A stretch of DNA of 64,000 bases from CADCVQ01 sp038260305. Its GTDB lineage: Bacteria; Actinomycetota; Thermoleophilia; Solirubrobacterales; Solirubrobacteraceae. The stretch spans positions 124,001 through 188,000 of the forward strand of contig JBBSNY010000002.1 in the NCBI GenBank assembly GCA_038260305.1. Direction: 5' to 3'. Positions 53,825-62,019 of the stretch are shown one piece after another. Within the stretch, counting starts at the first letter, position 1, and each line of letters begins with the position of its first letter. The translations under genes were made by a program, and so were the position numbers. Under the pieces are notes generated by a model. The model had not been told where the DNA came from and made no database searches. It worked only from the letters and a program-made list of their open reading frames with translations.

Positions 53825-53848
53825 CCTAGCGGCGCGCGCGCCGAGCTC

Positions 53849-54460
53849 TCAGCCCTTCGTGGTGCCCTCGCGCTCGAGTAGCGCGATGTCGTGCGCGAGC
53901 GCGTCCGGCGTCAGCACGCTCGTCGAAAACCCGACGCGCTGGCGGCCGCTGTCGTCGAGCAGGACCGTCGATGCCGTGTGGTCATCCTGGGCGGTCTGTG
54001 GCTGCACGAAGTACTTGCCCCACACGCGCTGCAGCTGCCGCTCGTCGCCGAGCACCCAGCGCATGCGGCCGGTCATCTGACGCTGCAGCGTGAAGCGCTT
54101 GGCCGCGCGCGGCGTGTCGTGCGCCGGATCGACGCTGACGGCGATCACGGGCACGTCATGGCCGAGCTCGTCGAGCGCGCCGCGGATCTGGTCGACGGTC
54201 AGGGGGCATGAGTCCTTGCACGCGGTGTACAGGAACGTCACGACGACCGGCTTGCCGCGCATTCGCGCCAGCCGCACGACGTGACCGTTCTCGTCGGGCA
54301 GGCCGAAGTCCGCGGGCGCGATCCCCGGCGGGCGCAGCGAGCCCCGGAAGCCGCTGCTGCTCGCGGTGCGCTCGCCGACGGCGAACAACAGGACCGCGGC
54401 GATCGCGGTCAGCGCGAAAAGGCCGGCAAGGAACGCGGCGAGGCGGACGCGGGGCGACAT
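53849..54460 (-). CDS. SCO1/SenC-family copper chaperone
   Basis: The 203-residue protein has an N-terminal signal anchor and a thioredoxin-like fold. Copper ligands are C81 and C85 in TACKDSCPLT and H161 in DDHTAS. It delivers copper to the CuA site of cytochrome c oxidase or acts as a thiol reductase. It lies next to the membrane-protein genes at 52066-53666, but the intervening repeat element makes co-transcription unlikely. Confidence 0.9.
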   Translation of the reverse strand: MSPRVRLAAFLAGLFALTAIAAVLLFAVGERTASSSGFRGSLRPPGIAPADFGLPDENGHVVRLARMRGKPVVVTFLYTACKDSCPLTVDQIRGALDELGHDVPVIAVSVDPAHDTPRAAKRFTLQRQMTGRMRWVLGDERQLQRVWGKYFVQPQTAQDDHTASTVLLDDSGRQRVGFSTSVLTPDALAHDIALLEREGTTKG

Positions 54461-54590
54461 CGTCGCGGAGGGTATTCAGCCGCTGCGCCCGAACGCGCAG
54501 TTCCGTTACACATCCGAGCGTGTTTCGCGCGTCCCACATGCTGATTCGTCACAGGTCTTCCGACAAGCTCAACCAGCGTGGAGGGGTCAC

Positions 54591-54623
54591 GGCCAAAACG
54601 TCCGAATACGGGACGTTTTGGTC
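54591..54623 (-). terminator. Hairpin between the NarL regulator and SCO1 genes
   Basis: Perfect 11-bp stem CCAAAACGTCC / GGACGTTTTGG (54593-54603, 54611-54621) around GAATACG. An imperfect outer GGGGTCACG / CGTCACCCC pairing extends it. It lies 80 bp past the regulator stop and could terminate that operon. Confidence 0.5.
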
Positions 54624-54699
54624 GTCACCCCCAAATGGAGCGGGCGATCGCGGACCTCGCCGCCTGCCAACACGGCGTTGTGTGGGCTGCTCGCCGCGC

Positions 54700-55332
54700 C
54701 TACGCCTCGATGAGCCCGCGGCGGATCGCGTAGCGCACGAGCTCGACGCGGTCGCGCATCCCGAGCTTGCGCAAGAGATTCGCCCGATGCGACTCGACCG
54801 TCTTCTCGGCGAGGTGCAGGATCTCGCCGATCTCGCGGTTCGTGTGGGCCTCGGCGATGAGCTTGAGCACCTCGCGCTCGCGCAGCGTCAGCGGCTCGAC
54901 GGGCCCAGTGCTGTCGTCAGCCATCCACTCGCGAACGAGCGAGCGTTCGGCGGCGTTCGTCATGAACGGCTCGCCGCGGGCGACGGCCCGCACCGCGTCG
55001 ACGAGCACGGTGTCGGCCTCGCGCTTCAGCACGTAGCCTGCGGCGCCCGCCTGCAGCGCCTCGTAGAGGTAGCGCTCGTCGTCGTGCATCGAGAGGATCA
55101 GCACCGAGATGTCGGGCGCGTACGCGCGGATCTCGACCGTCGCCTGCAGGCCGGTCATGCGCGGCATCTGGACGTCGAGGACGCAGATGTCCGGCCGCTC
55201 GCGCAGCGCCAGCTCGACGGCCTCGACGCCGTCGGCGGCCTCGGCGATGACCTCCATGTCCGGCTGGCGCTCGAGCATGAGCCGCACGCCGCCGCGGACG
55301 ATCCCGTGATCGTCGGCGATCAGCAGCCTCAC
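54700..55332 (-). CDS. NarL/LuxR-family response regulator
   Basis: The 210-residue regulator has a receiver domain with ADDHG acidic pocket, D53 in CVLDVQMP, Ser switch in ILSMHDD and Lys in YVLKRE. The C-terminal LuxR helix-turn-helix reads LTLREREVLKLIAEAHTNREIG and AEKTVESHRANLLRKL. GTG start overlaps the kinase stop (GTGA). Confidence 0.95.
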   Translation of the reverse strand: MRLLIADDHGIVRGGVRLMLERQPDMEVIAEAADGVEAVELALRERPDICVLDVQMPRMTGLQATVEIRAYAPDISVLILSMHDDERYLYEALQAGAAGYVLKREADTVLVDAVRAVARGEPFMTNAAERSLVREWMADDSTGPVEPLTLREREVLKLIAEAHTNREIGEILHLAEKTVESHRANLLRKLGMRDRVELVRYAIRRGLIEA

Positions 55333-56318
55333 AGCGACCGGGAGCCCTTGGCCGGGACGGTGAGCTCGACCGTCGTGCCCTCGCCGCGCTCGGAGCGCAC
55401 GTCGATCCGCGCCCGCGCGAGCAGCGCGCGCTCGCGCATGCCGGCGAGCCCGGAGCGGCCGTTGTTCAGGCGGTCCGGGCTGAAGCCCTCGCCGTTGTCG
55501 GACACCGAGACCTTGATCTCGGTGCCGTTGCAGCCCATCACGGCGACCTTGACGCGCGTCGCGTGGGCGTGGCGGGCGATGTTCGACAGCGCCTCCTGGA
55601 CGACGCGATAGACGACGATCTGCTCGAACTCGCCGAGCAGCGGGCGCGTCCCGTCGGCGGCGAACGTCGCGTCGATCGACCAGCGCTCGCCGAACATCCG
55701 CACCTGCGTGCGCAGGGCGGGCACGAGGCCGTGGTCGTCGAGCGCCGCCGGGCGCAGCTCGCGCGCGAGGCCGAGCAGCTCGTGCATCGCCTGGTTGGCG
55801 AGGCGCTGGGTCTCGGCGAGCTCCTTGGCGAGCTCCGGAGGCGCGCCCTCGGCCGTCGCGGCGAGGCGCATCGAGACGGCTGCCAGCGCCTGGTTGACCT
55901 CGTCGTGCAGGTCGCGGGCGAGCCGCGCGCGCTCGGCCTCCTGGGCGCGCAGGACCGCCGAGGCGGCGGCGACGCGCTCGGTCTCGAGGCGGTTGAGCAT
56001 GACGTTGAAGGTCTCGCGCAGGCGTGCGACGTCGGCGGACTCGCCGTCGGACGGCTGGGCCCGCGTCCCGGGCACGGTGAGGTCGACGCGCTGCATCGTG
56101 CGCGTCAGCGACTCCAGCGGCGCGAAGCGGCGGCGCAGGACGAAGTTGTTGGCGAGGATCGTCAGGAGGATTGCGGCGGTGAGCACGAGCAGCGGCCGCG
56201 GCCCGGTCGGGTTGTCGCCGTTGAGGCTGACGCCGACCGAGATCGCCGCGATCACGGTCGCGACGATGACGATCGTGTTGACCGTGAGGACCTGCGTCAG
56301 GAGGGCGGCTCTTCGCAT
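55329..56318 (-). CDS. NarX/DegS-type sensor histidine kinase
   Basis: The 329-residue kinase has two close membrane helices (about 8-30 and 40-57) with almost no extracellular loop. A HAMP-like linker (RFAPLESLTRTMQRVDLTV) follows, then HisKA_3 with phospho-His in ARDLHDEVNQALAA, and a HATPase domain (VVQEALSNIARHA, VSDNGEGFS, GLAGMRERA). With the regulator at 54700 it forms one unit. Its signal may be membrane state. ATG 56318 is preferred to far-upstream starts with no domain. Confidence 0.93.
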   Translation of the reverse strand: MRRAALLTQVLTVNTIVIVATVIAAISVGVSLNGDNPTGPRPLLVLTAAILLTILANNFVLRRRFAPLESLTRTMQRVDLTVPGTRAQPSDGESADVARLRETFNVMLNRLETERVAAASAVLRAQEAERARLARDLHDEVNQALAAVSMRLAATAEGAPPELAKELAETQRLANQAMHELLGLARELRPAALDDHGLVPALRTQVRMFGERWSIDATFAADGTRPLLGEFEQIVVYRVVQEALSNIARHAHATRVKVAVMGCNGTEIKVSVSDNGEGFSPDRLNNGRSGLAGMRERALLARARIDVRSERGEGTTVELTVPAKGSRSL

Positions 56319-56432
56319 GGGGTCTTCACCCCATGTCGGCAGACGGGCCGATGTCCGATACTGCTTGTGCGCCGGCCTCCACATAACGGCCTCGCCGGAA
56401 CCTTTCAAGCAGACACGAATCCCTCCAGATTC

Positions 56433-56470
56433 GGAAGCGGCGCCCCGTTGCAGCACGGGGCGCCGCTTCC
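56433..56470. promoter_or_regulatory. 15-bp perfect hairpin in a divergent promoter region
   Basis: GGAAGCGGCGCCCCG (56433-56447) pairs perfectly with CGGGGCGCCGCTTCC (56456-56470) around an 8-nt loop. The 349-bp gap 56319-56667 holds only this, and the -10-like site below. No T-run follows on either strand, so it is not clearly a terminator; attenuation or protein binding is possible. Confidence 0.45.
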
Positions 56471-56619
56471 TCGTTCAGGCTCGTACCGGCCGCCGCTCGC
56501 GCGCGGGGTTGATCCGCTTGCGCAGTGCGCTCGCTAGGGTGAGAAGGGGTCCGCGGCGGCGGTCGATCGCCGTCGTGCCGACGGTGCGTCGGGGCGCCGG
56601 ACGACGGTGGACGCCTCGC

Positions 56620-56625
56620 TATACT
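56620..56625 (+). promoter_or_regulatory. -10-like element of the moeZ-like gene
   Basis: TATACT lies 42 bp before the GTG at 56668. It is an unusually AT-rich patch in this DNA. No good -35 is seen. Confidence 0.35.
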
Positions 56626-56667
56626 TTGTGAAGTGCTGAAACCCGACCATCTTTGAGGAGATTGCCT

Positions 56668-57864
56668 GTGAGCCCCTCCGGCGCGGAGTTCATCCGCCAG
56701 ATCAAGAGCCAGATCGCCGAGGTCGACCCTGCCGACGTACACGCCGCGATGAACGGTGGCGCCAACGGCAACGGCGGGCTGACGGTCGTCGACGTGCGCG
56801 AGAGCGACGAGATCGCACAGGGCCATCTCCCCGGCGCGAAGCTCGTCCCGCGCGGCTACCTCGAGTCGCGCATCGACGGCGCGGTCCCCGACCGCTCGTC
56901 GCACGTCGTGCTGTACTGCGCCTCGGGCAACCGCTCGGCGCTGGCTGCCAAGACGCTCGCCGACCTCGGCTACGAGAACGTCGAGTCGATGACGGGCGGC
57001 ATCACGCTGTGGAAGGACCGCGGCTACAAGGTCGAGGTCCCGCGCAAGATCACCGCCGAGCAGCGCGAGCGCTACAGCCGCCACATGCTCGTGCCGGAGA
57101 TCGGCGCCGAGGGCCAGTACAAGCTGCTCGACGCGAAGGTCCTGCTGCTCGGTGCCGGCGGCCTCGGCTCGCCGGCCGCGCTGTACCTCGCCGCCGCCGG
57201 CGTCGGCACGATCGGGATCGTCGACGACGACGTCGTCGACCTCTCCAACCTCCAGCGCCAGGTCATCCACACGACCGATCGCATCGGCGTCCCGAAGGTC
57301 GACTCGGCCGAGATCACGATGAAGGCGCTGAACCCCGACGTCAACGTCATCAAGTACGAGACGCGGATCGACGCCTCGAACATCATGGAGATCATCGAGG
57401 GCTACGACGTCATCGTCGACGGCGTCGACAACTTCCCGACGCGCTACCTGCTCAACGACGCGACGGTGCGGTTGAAGATCCCCGTCGTCAGCGCCTCGAT
57501 CCTCGGCTTCGACGGCCAGTTGTCGGTGTTCGCGCCCTACGTGGGGCCGTGCTACCGCTGTCTGTACCCCGTGCCGCCGCCGGCGGAGATGGCGCCGTCG
57601 TGTGGCGCCAACGGCGTGCTCGGCGTGCTGCCCGGAACGATGGGCCTGCTGCAGGCGACGGAGGTCGTCAAGCTCATCGTCGGCGCCGGCGAGCCGCTCA
57701 TCGGGCGCCTGCTGCTGTACGAGGCGCTGGGCGCGACGTTCACCGAGCTCAAGGTTCGGCGTGACCCCGAATGCGCCATCTGCTCGCGGCCGCCCGACGA
57801 GATCTCCGCGGAGGAGATGGGCGTGTTCCCCGACTACGAGGCGTTCTGCGCCGCCGCCGGGTGA
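56668..57864 (+). CDS. Rhodanese-ThiF/MoeB fusion (MoeZ-like) with reversed domain order
   Basis: The 398-residue protein has an N-terminal rhodanese domain (residues about 35-125, active Cys C84 in YCASGNRS), then a ThiF/MoeB adenylation domain: GAGGLGS at 162-168, DDDVVDLSNLQRQ, zinc Cys pairs C295/C298 and C369/C372, and C312 in SCGANG. It would adenylate and sulfurate a ThiS-like carrier, such as the CysO-like protein just downstream. MoeZ proteins usually have ThiF first and rhodanese last, so the order is swapped. GAGGAG 7 nt before GTG 56668 fixes the start. Confidence 0.88.
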   Translation: MSPSGAEFIRQIKSQIAEVDPADVHAAMNGGANGNGGLTVVDVRESDEIAQGHLPGAKLVPRGYLESRIDGAVPDRSSHVVLYCASGNRSALAAKTLADLGYENVESMTGGITLWKDRGYKVEVPRKITAEQRERYSRHMLVPEIGAEGQYKLLDAKVLLLGAGGLGSPAALYLAAAGVGTIGIVDDDVVDLSNLQRQVIHTTDRIGVPKVDSAEITMKALNPDVNVIKYETRIDASNIMEIIEGYDVIVDGVDNFPTRYLLNDATVRLKIPVVSASILGFDGQLSVFAPYVGPCYRCLYPVPPPAEMAPSCGANGVLGVLPGTMGLLQATEVVKLIVGAGEPLIGRLLLYEALGATFTELKVRRDPECAICSRPPDEISAEEMGVFPDYEAFCAAAG

Positions 57865-57940
57865 TGGTCGCCGTCCGCGTGACGTCGTCGCAGCCGCCAC
57901 GGGCGGGCCGCCGGCCCGCCGCGTACTAGATACTGCGGCC

Positions 57941-58213
57941 ATGGCCATCGTTCGCATTCCCCCAGTGCTGCGCTCCTCTACCGGCGGCGCGAAGGAAGTC
58001 GAGGCCGGCGGCGACAACGTCGGCGACGTCCTTCGCTCACTCGCCGACGCGCACCCCGACACCCAGGCGCAGCTCTTCGCCGAGGGCGGCGACCTCAATC
58101 GCTACGTCAACGTCTACCTCAACGACGAGGACGTGCGCGTCCTCCGCGGCCTCGACACGGCGGTCGGCGGCGGCGACGTCATCGTGATCCTGCCGGCGAT
58201 GGCCGGGGGCTGA
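57941..58213 (+). CDS. Ubiquitin-like sulfur-carrier protein (MoaD/ThiS/CysO type)
   Basis: The 90-residue beta-grasp protein reads VRIPPVLRSSTGGAKEVEAGG, VNVYLNDEDVRVLRGLDTAVGGGDVIVILPAMAGG and ends in the C-terminal Gly-Gly that is turned into a thiocarboxylate. The length and central DVLRSLADAHPDTQAQLF resemble CysO more than ThiS. It follows the MoeZ-like gene by 76 bp, its probable activator. The next steps (CysM, Mec+) are not in this window. Confidence 0.85.
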   Translation: MAIVRIPPVLRSSTGGAKEVEAGGDNVGDVLRSLADAHPDTQAQLFAEGGDLNRYVNVYLNDEDVRVLRGLDTAVGGGDVIVILPAMAGG

Positions 58214-58266
58214 TCCACCGCTCGTCGACAGGCGGCCGGTCGTCGGCAACGCAGCTTCCGGGCCGC

Positions 58267-59463
58267 GTGGCGCTCGTCGCGCTCGTGGCCTCGCTGCTCG
58301 TCATCGCCTGGACGGGCGTCAGCACCGCGCAGGAGCCCGATCGCACCGCTCCGTCGCTGCTCGTCGAGCGCGCGGACCTGAGCCAGTCCGGCGAGGATCT
58401 CGTGCTGGCGCTGCGCTTCTCGCGCAACGTGCCGCTGTCGCAGATCGACCCGTCGAAGGGCCGCTTCATCTGCCTTGTGCTCGCGCCCGCGGCGATCTCG
58501 CGGCGGCGGCTGTGCGTAAGCAATCCGCATGGGCACCTGCGCGCGACGCTGACGCCGATCGACGAGGCCGGCCGCGCGAGCGGCGTCGCCAAGCAGCTCG
58601 GGCGCGCGCAGATCTCGGTCGACGGCGACGAGCTCGAGCTACGCGCTGCCGCGGACACGTTGCGGGTCAAGCTCGGCGCCAACCTGCCGTGGCAGGCGCT
58701 CGTCGTGTGGCACGACGATGGCCCCTGCACCCACGCCCAGGTGCTGCCGACGTGCACGCAGGTCGTCGTCGGCAAGCCGCTGCGCACGCGCGCCGCGCCC
58801 CGCCCCGCATTCGTCCGCGATGGCCATCTGCGCGTGCTCGCGACCGGCGACTCGATGATCCAGTACGTCGACAACCTGCTGAAGGCGCGCCTCAACCGGC
58901 GGCGCTCGTCGAGCGTGCGCAGCGATGCCCGCATCAGCACGGGGCTGTCGAAGCCGTCGCTGCTGGACTGGGTGAAGAAGGCCCGCGAGCAGGCGCGATC
59001 GGTGCACCCGGACGTCACGGCGATCTTCATCGGCGCCAACGACGGCTTCGCGATGCGGACGCCGCGCGGCGCGAGCGTGGCGTGCTGCGGCGACGGCTGG
59101 ATCGCGGAATACGCCCGCCGGGTCGAGTCGATGATGCGCTCATACCTGCGCGGCGGTCGCTCCTACGTCTACTGGATGACGCTGCCGGCACCGAACCGGC
59201 CGGACTTCGCTCGCATCTACCGTGCCGTCAACGTGGCGATCAAGCGCGCCGCGCGCGTCGTCGGCCGCGGGGCGCGCGTCGTCGACCTCGTCCCGGTCTT
59301 CACGCCCGGCGGGCGCTTCCAGCAACACGTGACGTTCCGCGGCAGGACGGTCGACGCGCGCCAGCCCGACGGGGTCCACCTGACGATCGCCGGCGCTTCG
59401 ATCGCGGCGACGCTGCTCATCGACCGCCTGCGCGCCGACCATGCGCTCCCACGCCTGAGGTGA
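58267..59463 (+). CDS. Exported SGNH/DUF459-like esterase
   Basis: The 398-residue protein has a signal peptide (residues 1-24) and a beta-rich N-terminal domain (about 25-170). The SGNH domain starts at ATGDSMIQYV with the nucleophile Ser. Block III is IFIGANDGF, and the catalytic D-x-x-H appears in QPDGVHLTIAGASI. A closely similar gene is at 62020, so the two are paralogues. It probably removes or transfers acyl groups on a surface polymer together with the MBOAT at 63071. Confidence 0.8.
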   Translation: MALVALVASLLVIAWTGVSTAQEPDRTAPSLLVERADLSQSGEDLVLALRFSRNVPLSQIDPSKGRFICLVLAPAAISRRRLCVSNPHGHLRATLTPIDEAGRASGVAKQLGRAQISVDGDELELRAAADTLRVKLGANLPWQALVVWHDDGPCTHAQVLPTCTQVVVGKPLRTRAAPRPAFVRDGHLRVLATGDSMIQYVDNLLKARLNRRRSSSVRSDARISTGLSKPSLLDWVKKAREQARSVHPDVTAIFIGANDGFAMRTPRGASVACCGDGWIAEYARRVESMMRSYLRGGRSYVYWMTLPAPNRPDFARIYRAVNVAIKRAARVVGRGARVVDLVPVFTPGGRFQQHVTFRGRTVDARQPDGVHLTIAGASIAATLLIDRLRADHALPRLR

Positions 59464-59586
59464 CGAGGCGCATGCGAGCGGACGCCGCTCGCGCGGCCGC
59501 GGCCGTGCCGGGCCAGCGCTACGGCTGCCGCGGACGGGCGCTGGTCGGCGGCGCTGACGCTGACGACGAGCCGCACGGCGCGCTTC

Positions 59587-60240
59587 GTGACGATCGACGC
59601 CGCACCCCGCGGGCAGCGTTCGGCCCCGACGGCCGTGACGACGATCGAACTCGCCGGTCTGCGGCGTGCGCGTACCGCCACAGCGACGAACCGTCGCAGC
59701 GCCTCAGCGCCGCCGCCACCGCGAGTGTTGCCGCACGACGTGCTCGTCATCGGCGACTCGCTCGCCGTCGGGATGGAGTCCTCGCTGCGCGCGGCGCTGC
59801 CCGGCTGGACCGTGCGCGTCGACGCCCGCACCGGGCGCCCGCTCGCCGAAGGCATGCGGATCCTCGCCGCGCAGCGCGACAGCCCGGCGATCATCGCGTT
59901 CAGCCTGTTCACGAACGACTCGCCGGGGGCGACCGCCGCGCTCGAGCAGGCCATCCGGTCCGCTGTCGGCCGGGCCGGCGGCTGCGCGGTGTGGGCGACG
60001 ATCGTCCGCCCGCCGCTGGAGGGCGTCTCCTACGGCGCCGCGAATCCGCTGCTCGAGCGGCTCGCCGGCGAGCCCGACCTGGCGCTCGGTCAGCAGCTCG
60101 TCGACTGGAGGGCGGTCGTCTCGCAGTCGCCATCGTACCTCGCCGGTGACGGCGTCCACGGCACGCCGACCGGCTACCGGGCGCGCGGGCAGCTCTACGC
60201 GGGCGCGATCCGCGCCTGCGCCTGCGCCGGCGAGGGCTGA
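59587..60240 (+). CDS. SGNH-hydrolase domain protein, 5' end uncertain
   Basis: The 217-residue product has VLVIGDSLAVGMES (nucleophile Ser), FSLFTNDSPG in place of block III, and GDGVHGTPTGY with the catalytic His. The GTG at 59587 is the first standard start in this frame. However, the same frame is coding-like back to the preceding stop (ADGRWSAALTLTTSRTARF), so about 40 residues of a beta domain appear to lack a start. Loss of an upstream start or a small frameshift is possible; ATG 59472 lies in another frame. Confidence 0.6.
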   Translation: MTIDAAPRGQRSAPTAVTTIELAGLRRARTATATNRRSASAPPPPRVLPHDVLVIGDSLAVGMESSLRAALPGWTVRVDARTGRPLAEGMRILAAQRDSPAIIAFSLFTNDSPGATAALEQAIRSAVGRAGGCAVWATIVRPPLEGVSYGAANPLLERLAGEPDLALGQQLVDWRAVVSQSPSYLAGDGVHGTPTGYRARGQLYAGAIRACACAGEG

Positions 60241-60249
60241 AACCGCCGC

Positions 60250-61440
60250 TCAGCGGCGGGTGATCATCGTGACGGCGACGGCCGCGCGCGCGACGCCATG
60301 CGAGCGCCGCGTGCCGACGACGAGCACGTGCTTGTTGCAGCGATAGATCGCGCCCGCGCGCAGGTTCGCCGGCAGCGTCGTGATCGCCGGATGCGCCTCG
60401 CCGCCCGCCGCCTGCAGCACCGTCGCCGGCCCGCCCGCGTGCAGCAGCAGCGCACCGCACGCGCCGTCGCCGAGCGGGACGACGCCGGCGAGCGATCCGG
60501 CGATCGGCGCATACGTCGGCCCGGGGATCACGACCGGATCGGTCCCCGCCGTGCCGGCCGCCACGCGCGCGAGCCGCACGGCGCCGCCGTTCTCGATGCC
60601 GATGCAGAGATCGAGCGGCGCTCCGGCCGCCGCGACGACCGTGCGCCGTGGCTCGCCGCCCGCGTCCCAGACGGACAGCGGTGCGAGCGCGCCGTCACGC
60701 ACGACGATCCTCGTCGGGCACGCCGCGCCGCCCGAGCCGCCGAGGATGACGCGGTCGCCGCCGGGTAGCGCGAGGCTGTCCAGCCGCGCCTGCGGGCAGC
60801 CCGCGGCCGCGCCGTCGGCGACCGGAGCGAGCGCGCTCAGGGCGCGGCGGGCGCCGGTCGCGGGGTCGAGTACGAGCAGCTGACAGCCGCTGCAGGGCTG
60901 CCGTGTCGCAGCCACCGCGAGCCGGCCGCCGCCGAAGGCCAGCGCCGTCGGTGCGCTTGCGTCGCCCTTCAGGCGCACGGTCGCCGCGGATCCGAACCCG
61001 CGCACACGGCGTCCGCGCCCGTCGAGCGCGAGCACCGCGCCGACGTCGGTCCGGCCGAGCGCCGCGCCGATCCACGAGCGCCCGCGGGCGGGATCGACCG
61101 CGACCGCCGTCGCGCGCGAGCCGCTGCCGCCGCTGCCGCGCGCGAGCTGCACGTCGACGACGCCGGCGTCGCCGAACGCGCGGTCGACGAGGCCGTCGTG
61201 GCGCAGGCGCATGACGACGATGCGGGCGCGCGCGCCCTTGCGCTCCGGCGTGACCGTCCCGGCGACGATCGCGCCGCCGTCGGCGAGGCGTCCGGCGGCG
61301 GCGATCTGTACGGAGCGCCCGGCGACGCCGGGTACGTCGACGACCCGCACGGCGGCGCCCGCGTCCGCCACGCCCGCGACGAGCATCGCGACGGCCAGCA
61401 CGATCAGGGACTGCGCTCGCACGGCGGCCATCCTATGCAT
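60250..61440 (-). CDS. Secreted beta-propeller-like protein
   Basis: The 396-residue exported protein has a signal peptide (MAAVRAQSLIVLAVAMLVAG). Its body of repeated blades (GGAIVAGTVTPE, RLRHDGLVDRAFGDAGVVDVQL, DPATGARR) resembles secreted propellers with FGxxG blades. Six Cys may form disulfides. ATG 61440 is used; ATG 61431 is similar. Converges on the SGNH gene at 59587. Function unknown. Confidence 0.65.
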   Translation of the reverse strand: MHRMAAVRAQSLIVLAVAMLVAGVADAGAAVRVVDVPGVAGRSVQIAAAGRLADGGAIVAGTVTPERKGARARIVVMRLRHDGLVDRAFGDAGVVDVQLARGSGGSGSRATAVAVDPARGRSWIGAALGRTDVGAVLALDGRGRRVRGFGSAATVRLKGDASAPTALAFGGGRLAVAATRQPCSGCQLLVLDPATGARRALSALAPVADGAAAGCPQARLDSLALPGGDRVILGGSGGAACPTRIVVRDGALAPLSVWDAGGEPRRTVVAAAGAPLDLCIGIENGGAVRLARVAAGTAGTDPVVIPGPTYAPIAGSLAGVVPLGDGACGALLLHAGGPATVLQAAGGEAHPAITTLPANLRAGAIYRCNKHVLVVGTRRSHGVARAAVAVTMITRR

Positions 61441-61606
61441 CCGGGCACGCCCGGCCGGCCGGTCCATGAGACTTTTCTCATTCACGCTCATGTCCGGACG
61501 GACGGGCGCCGATGAGGGCCGGGTATGGCACCATCCGTTCGTCTCGCGCTACGGGGGTGGCGCCGGTCCACGAGCCGTTCATCACTTGAGAGAGGTAGAC
61601 CCCTGC

Positions 61607-62008
61607 ATGATCCGACCCATCCGCCTCATCGCCCCGCTCGCCGTCACCGCCCTGGCGACCATCGCGCTTGCCGCCCCGTCGGGATCGGTCGCCGCATCGA
61701 CCAAGACCTGCAAGCTCAGCGTGCCCGCTTCGGAGAAGCTCGGTCCGAGCTACGTGACGTACTCCCCCGGCAAGGCCGGCTTCCGGGTGAGAGGCACGAC
61801 CTGCGCGAAGGGCAAGAAGCTCATCAAGGCGTTCCACAGCTGCCGCTACAAGAAGGGCAAGAGCGGCAAGTGCACGTCGAAGGTCAAGGGCTACAAGTGC
61901 ACGGAGAAGCGGCCGGCGAGCCTCAAGGGACCGTTCTCCTTCGAGGGCGACGTCACCTGCAAGGCCGGTTCGAAGAAGATCACGCACCACTACCAGCAGG
62001 ACAGCTGA
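61607..62008 (+). CDS. Small secreted cysteine-rich protein
   Basis: The 133-residue protein has a signal peptide (residues 1-30) and a basic mature part with five to six Cys in pairs (TTCAKGKK, HSCRYKKG, GKCTSK, YKCTEK, VTCKAG). A ribosome site AGAGAGG precedes ATG 61607. The mature protein is strongly basic (Lys-rich). A wall-associated or binding role is possible; no family recognised. Confidence 0.7.
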   Translation: MIRPIRLIAPLAVTALATIALAAPSGSVAASTKTCKLSVPASEKLGPSYVTYSPGKAGFRVRGTTCAKGKKLIKAFHSCRYKKGKSGKCTSKVKGYKCTEKRPASLKGPFSFEGDVTCKAGSKKITHHYQQDS

Positions 62009-62019
62009 TCGGTCGCTGA

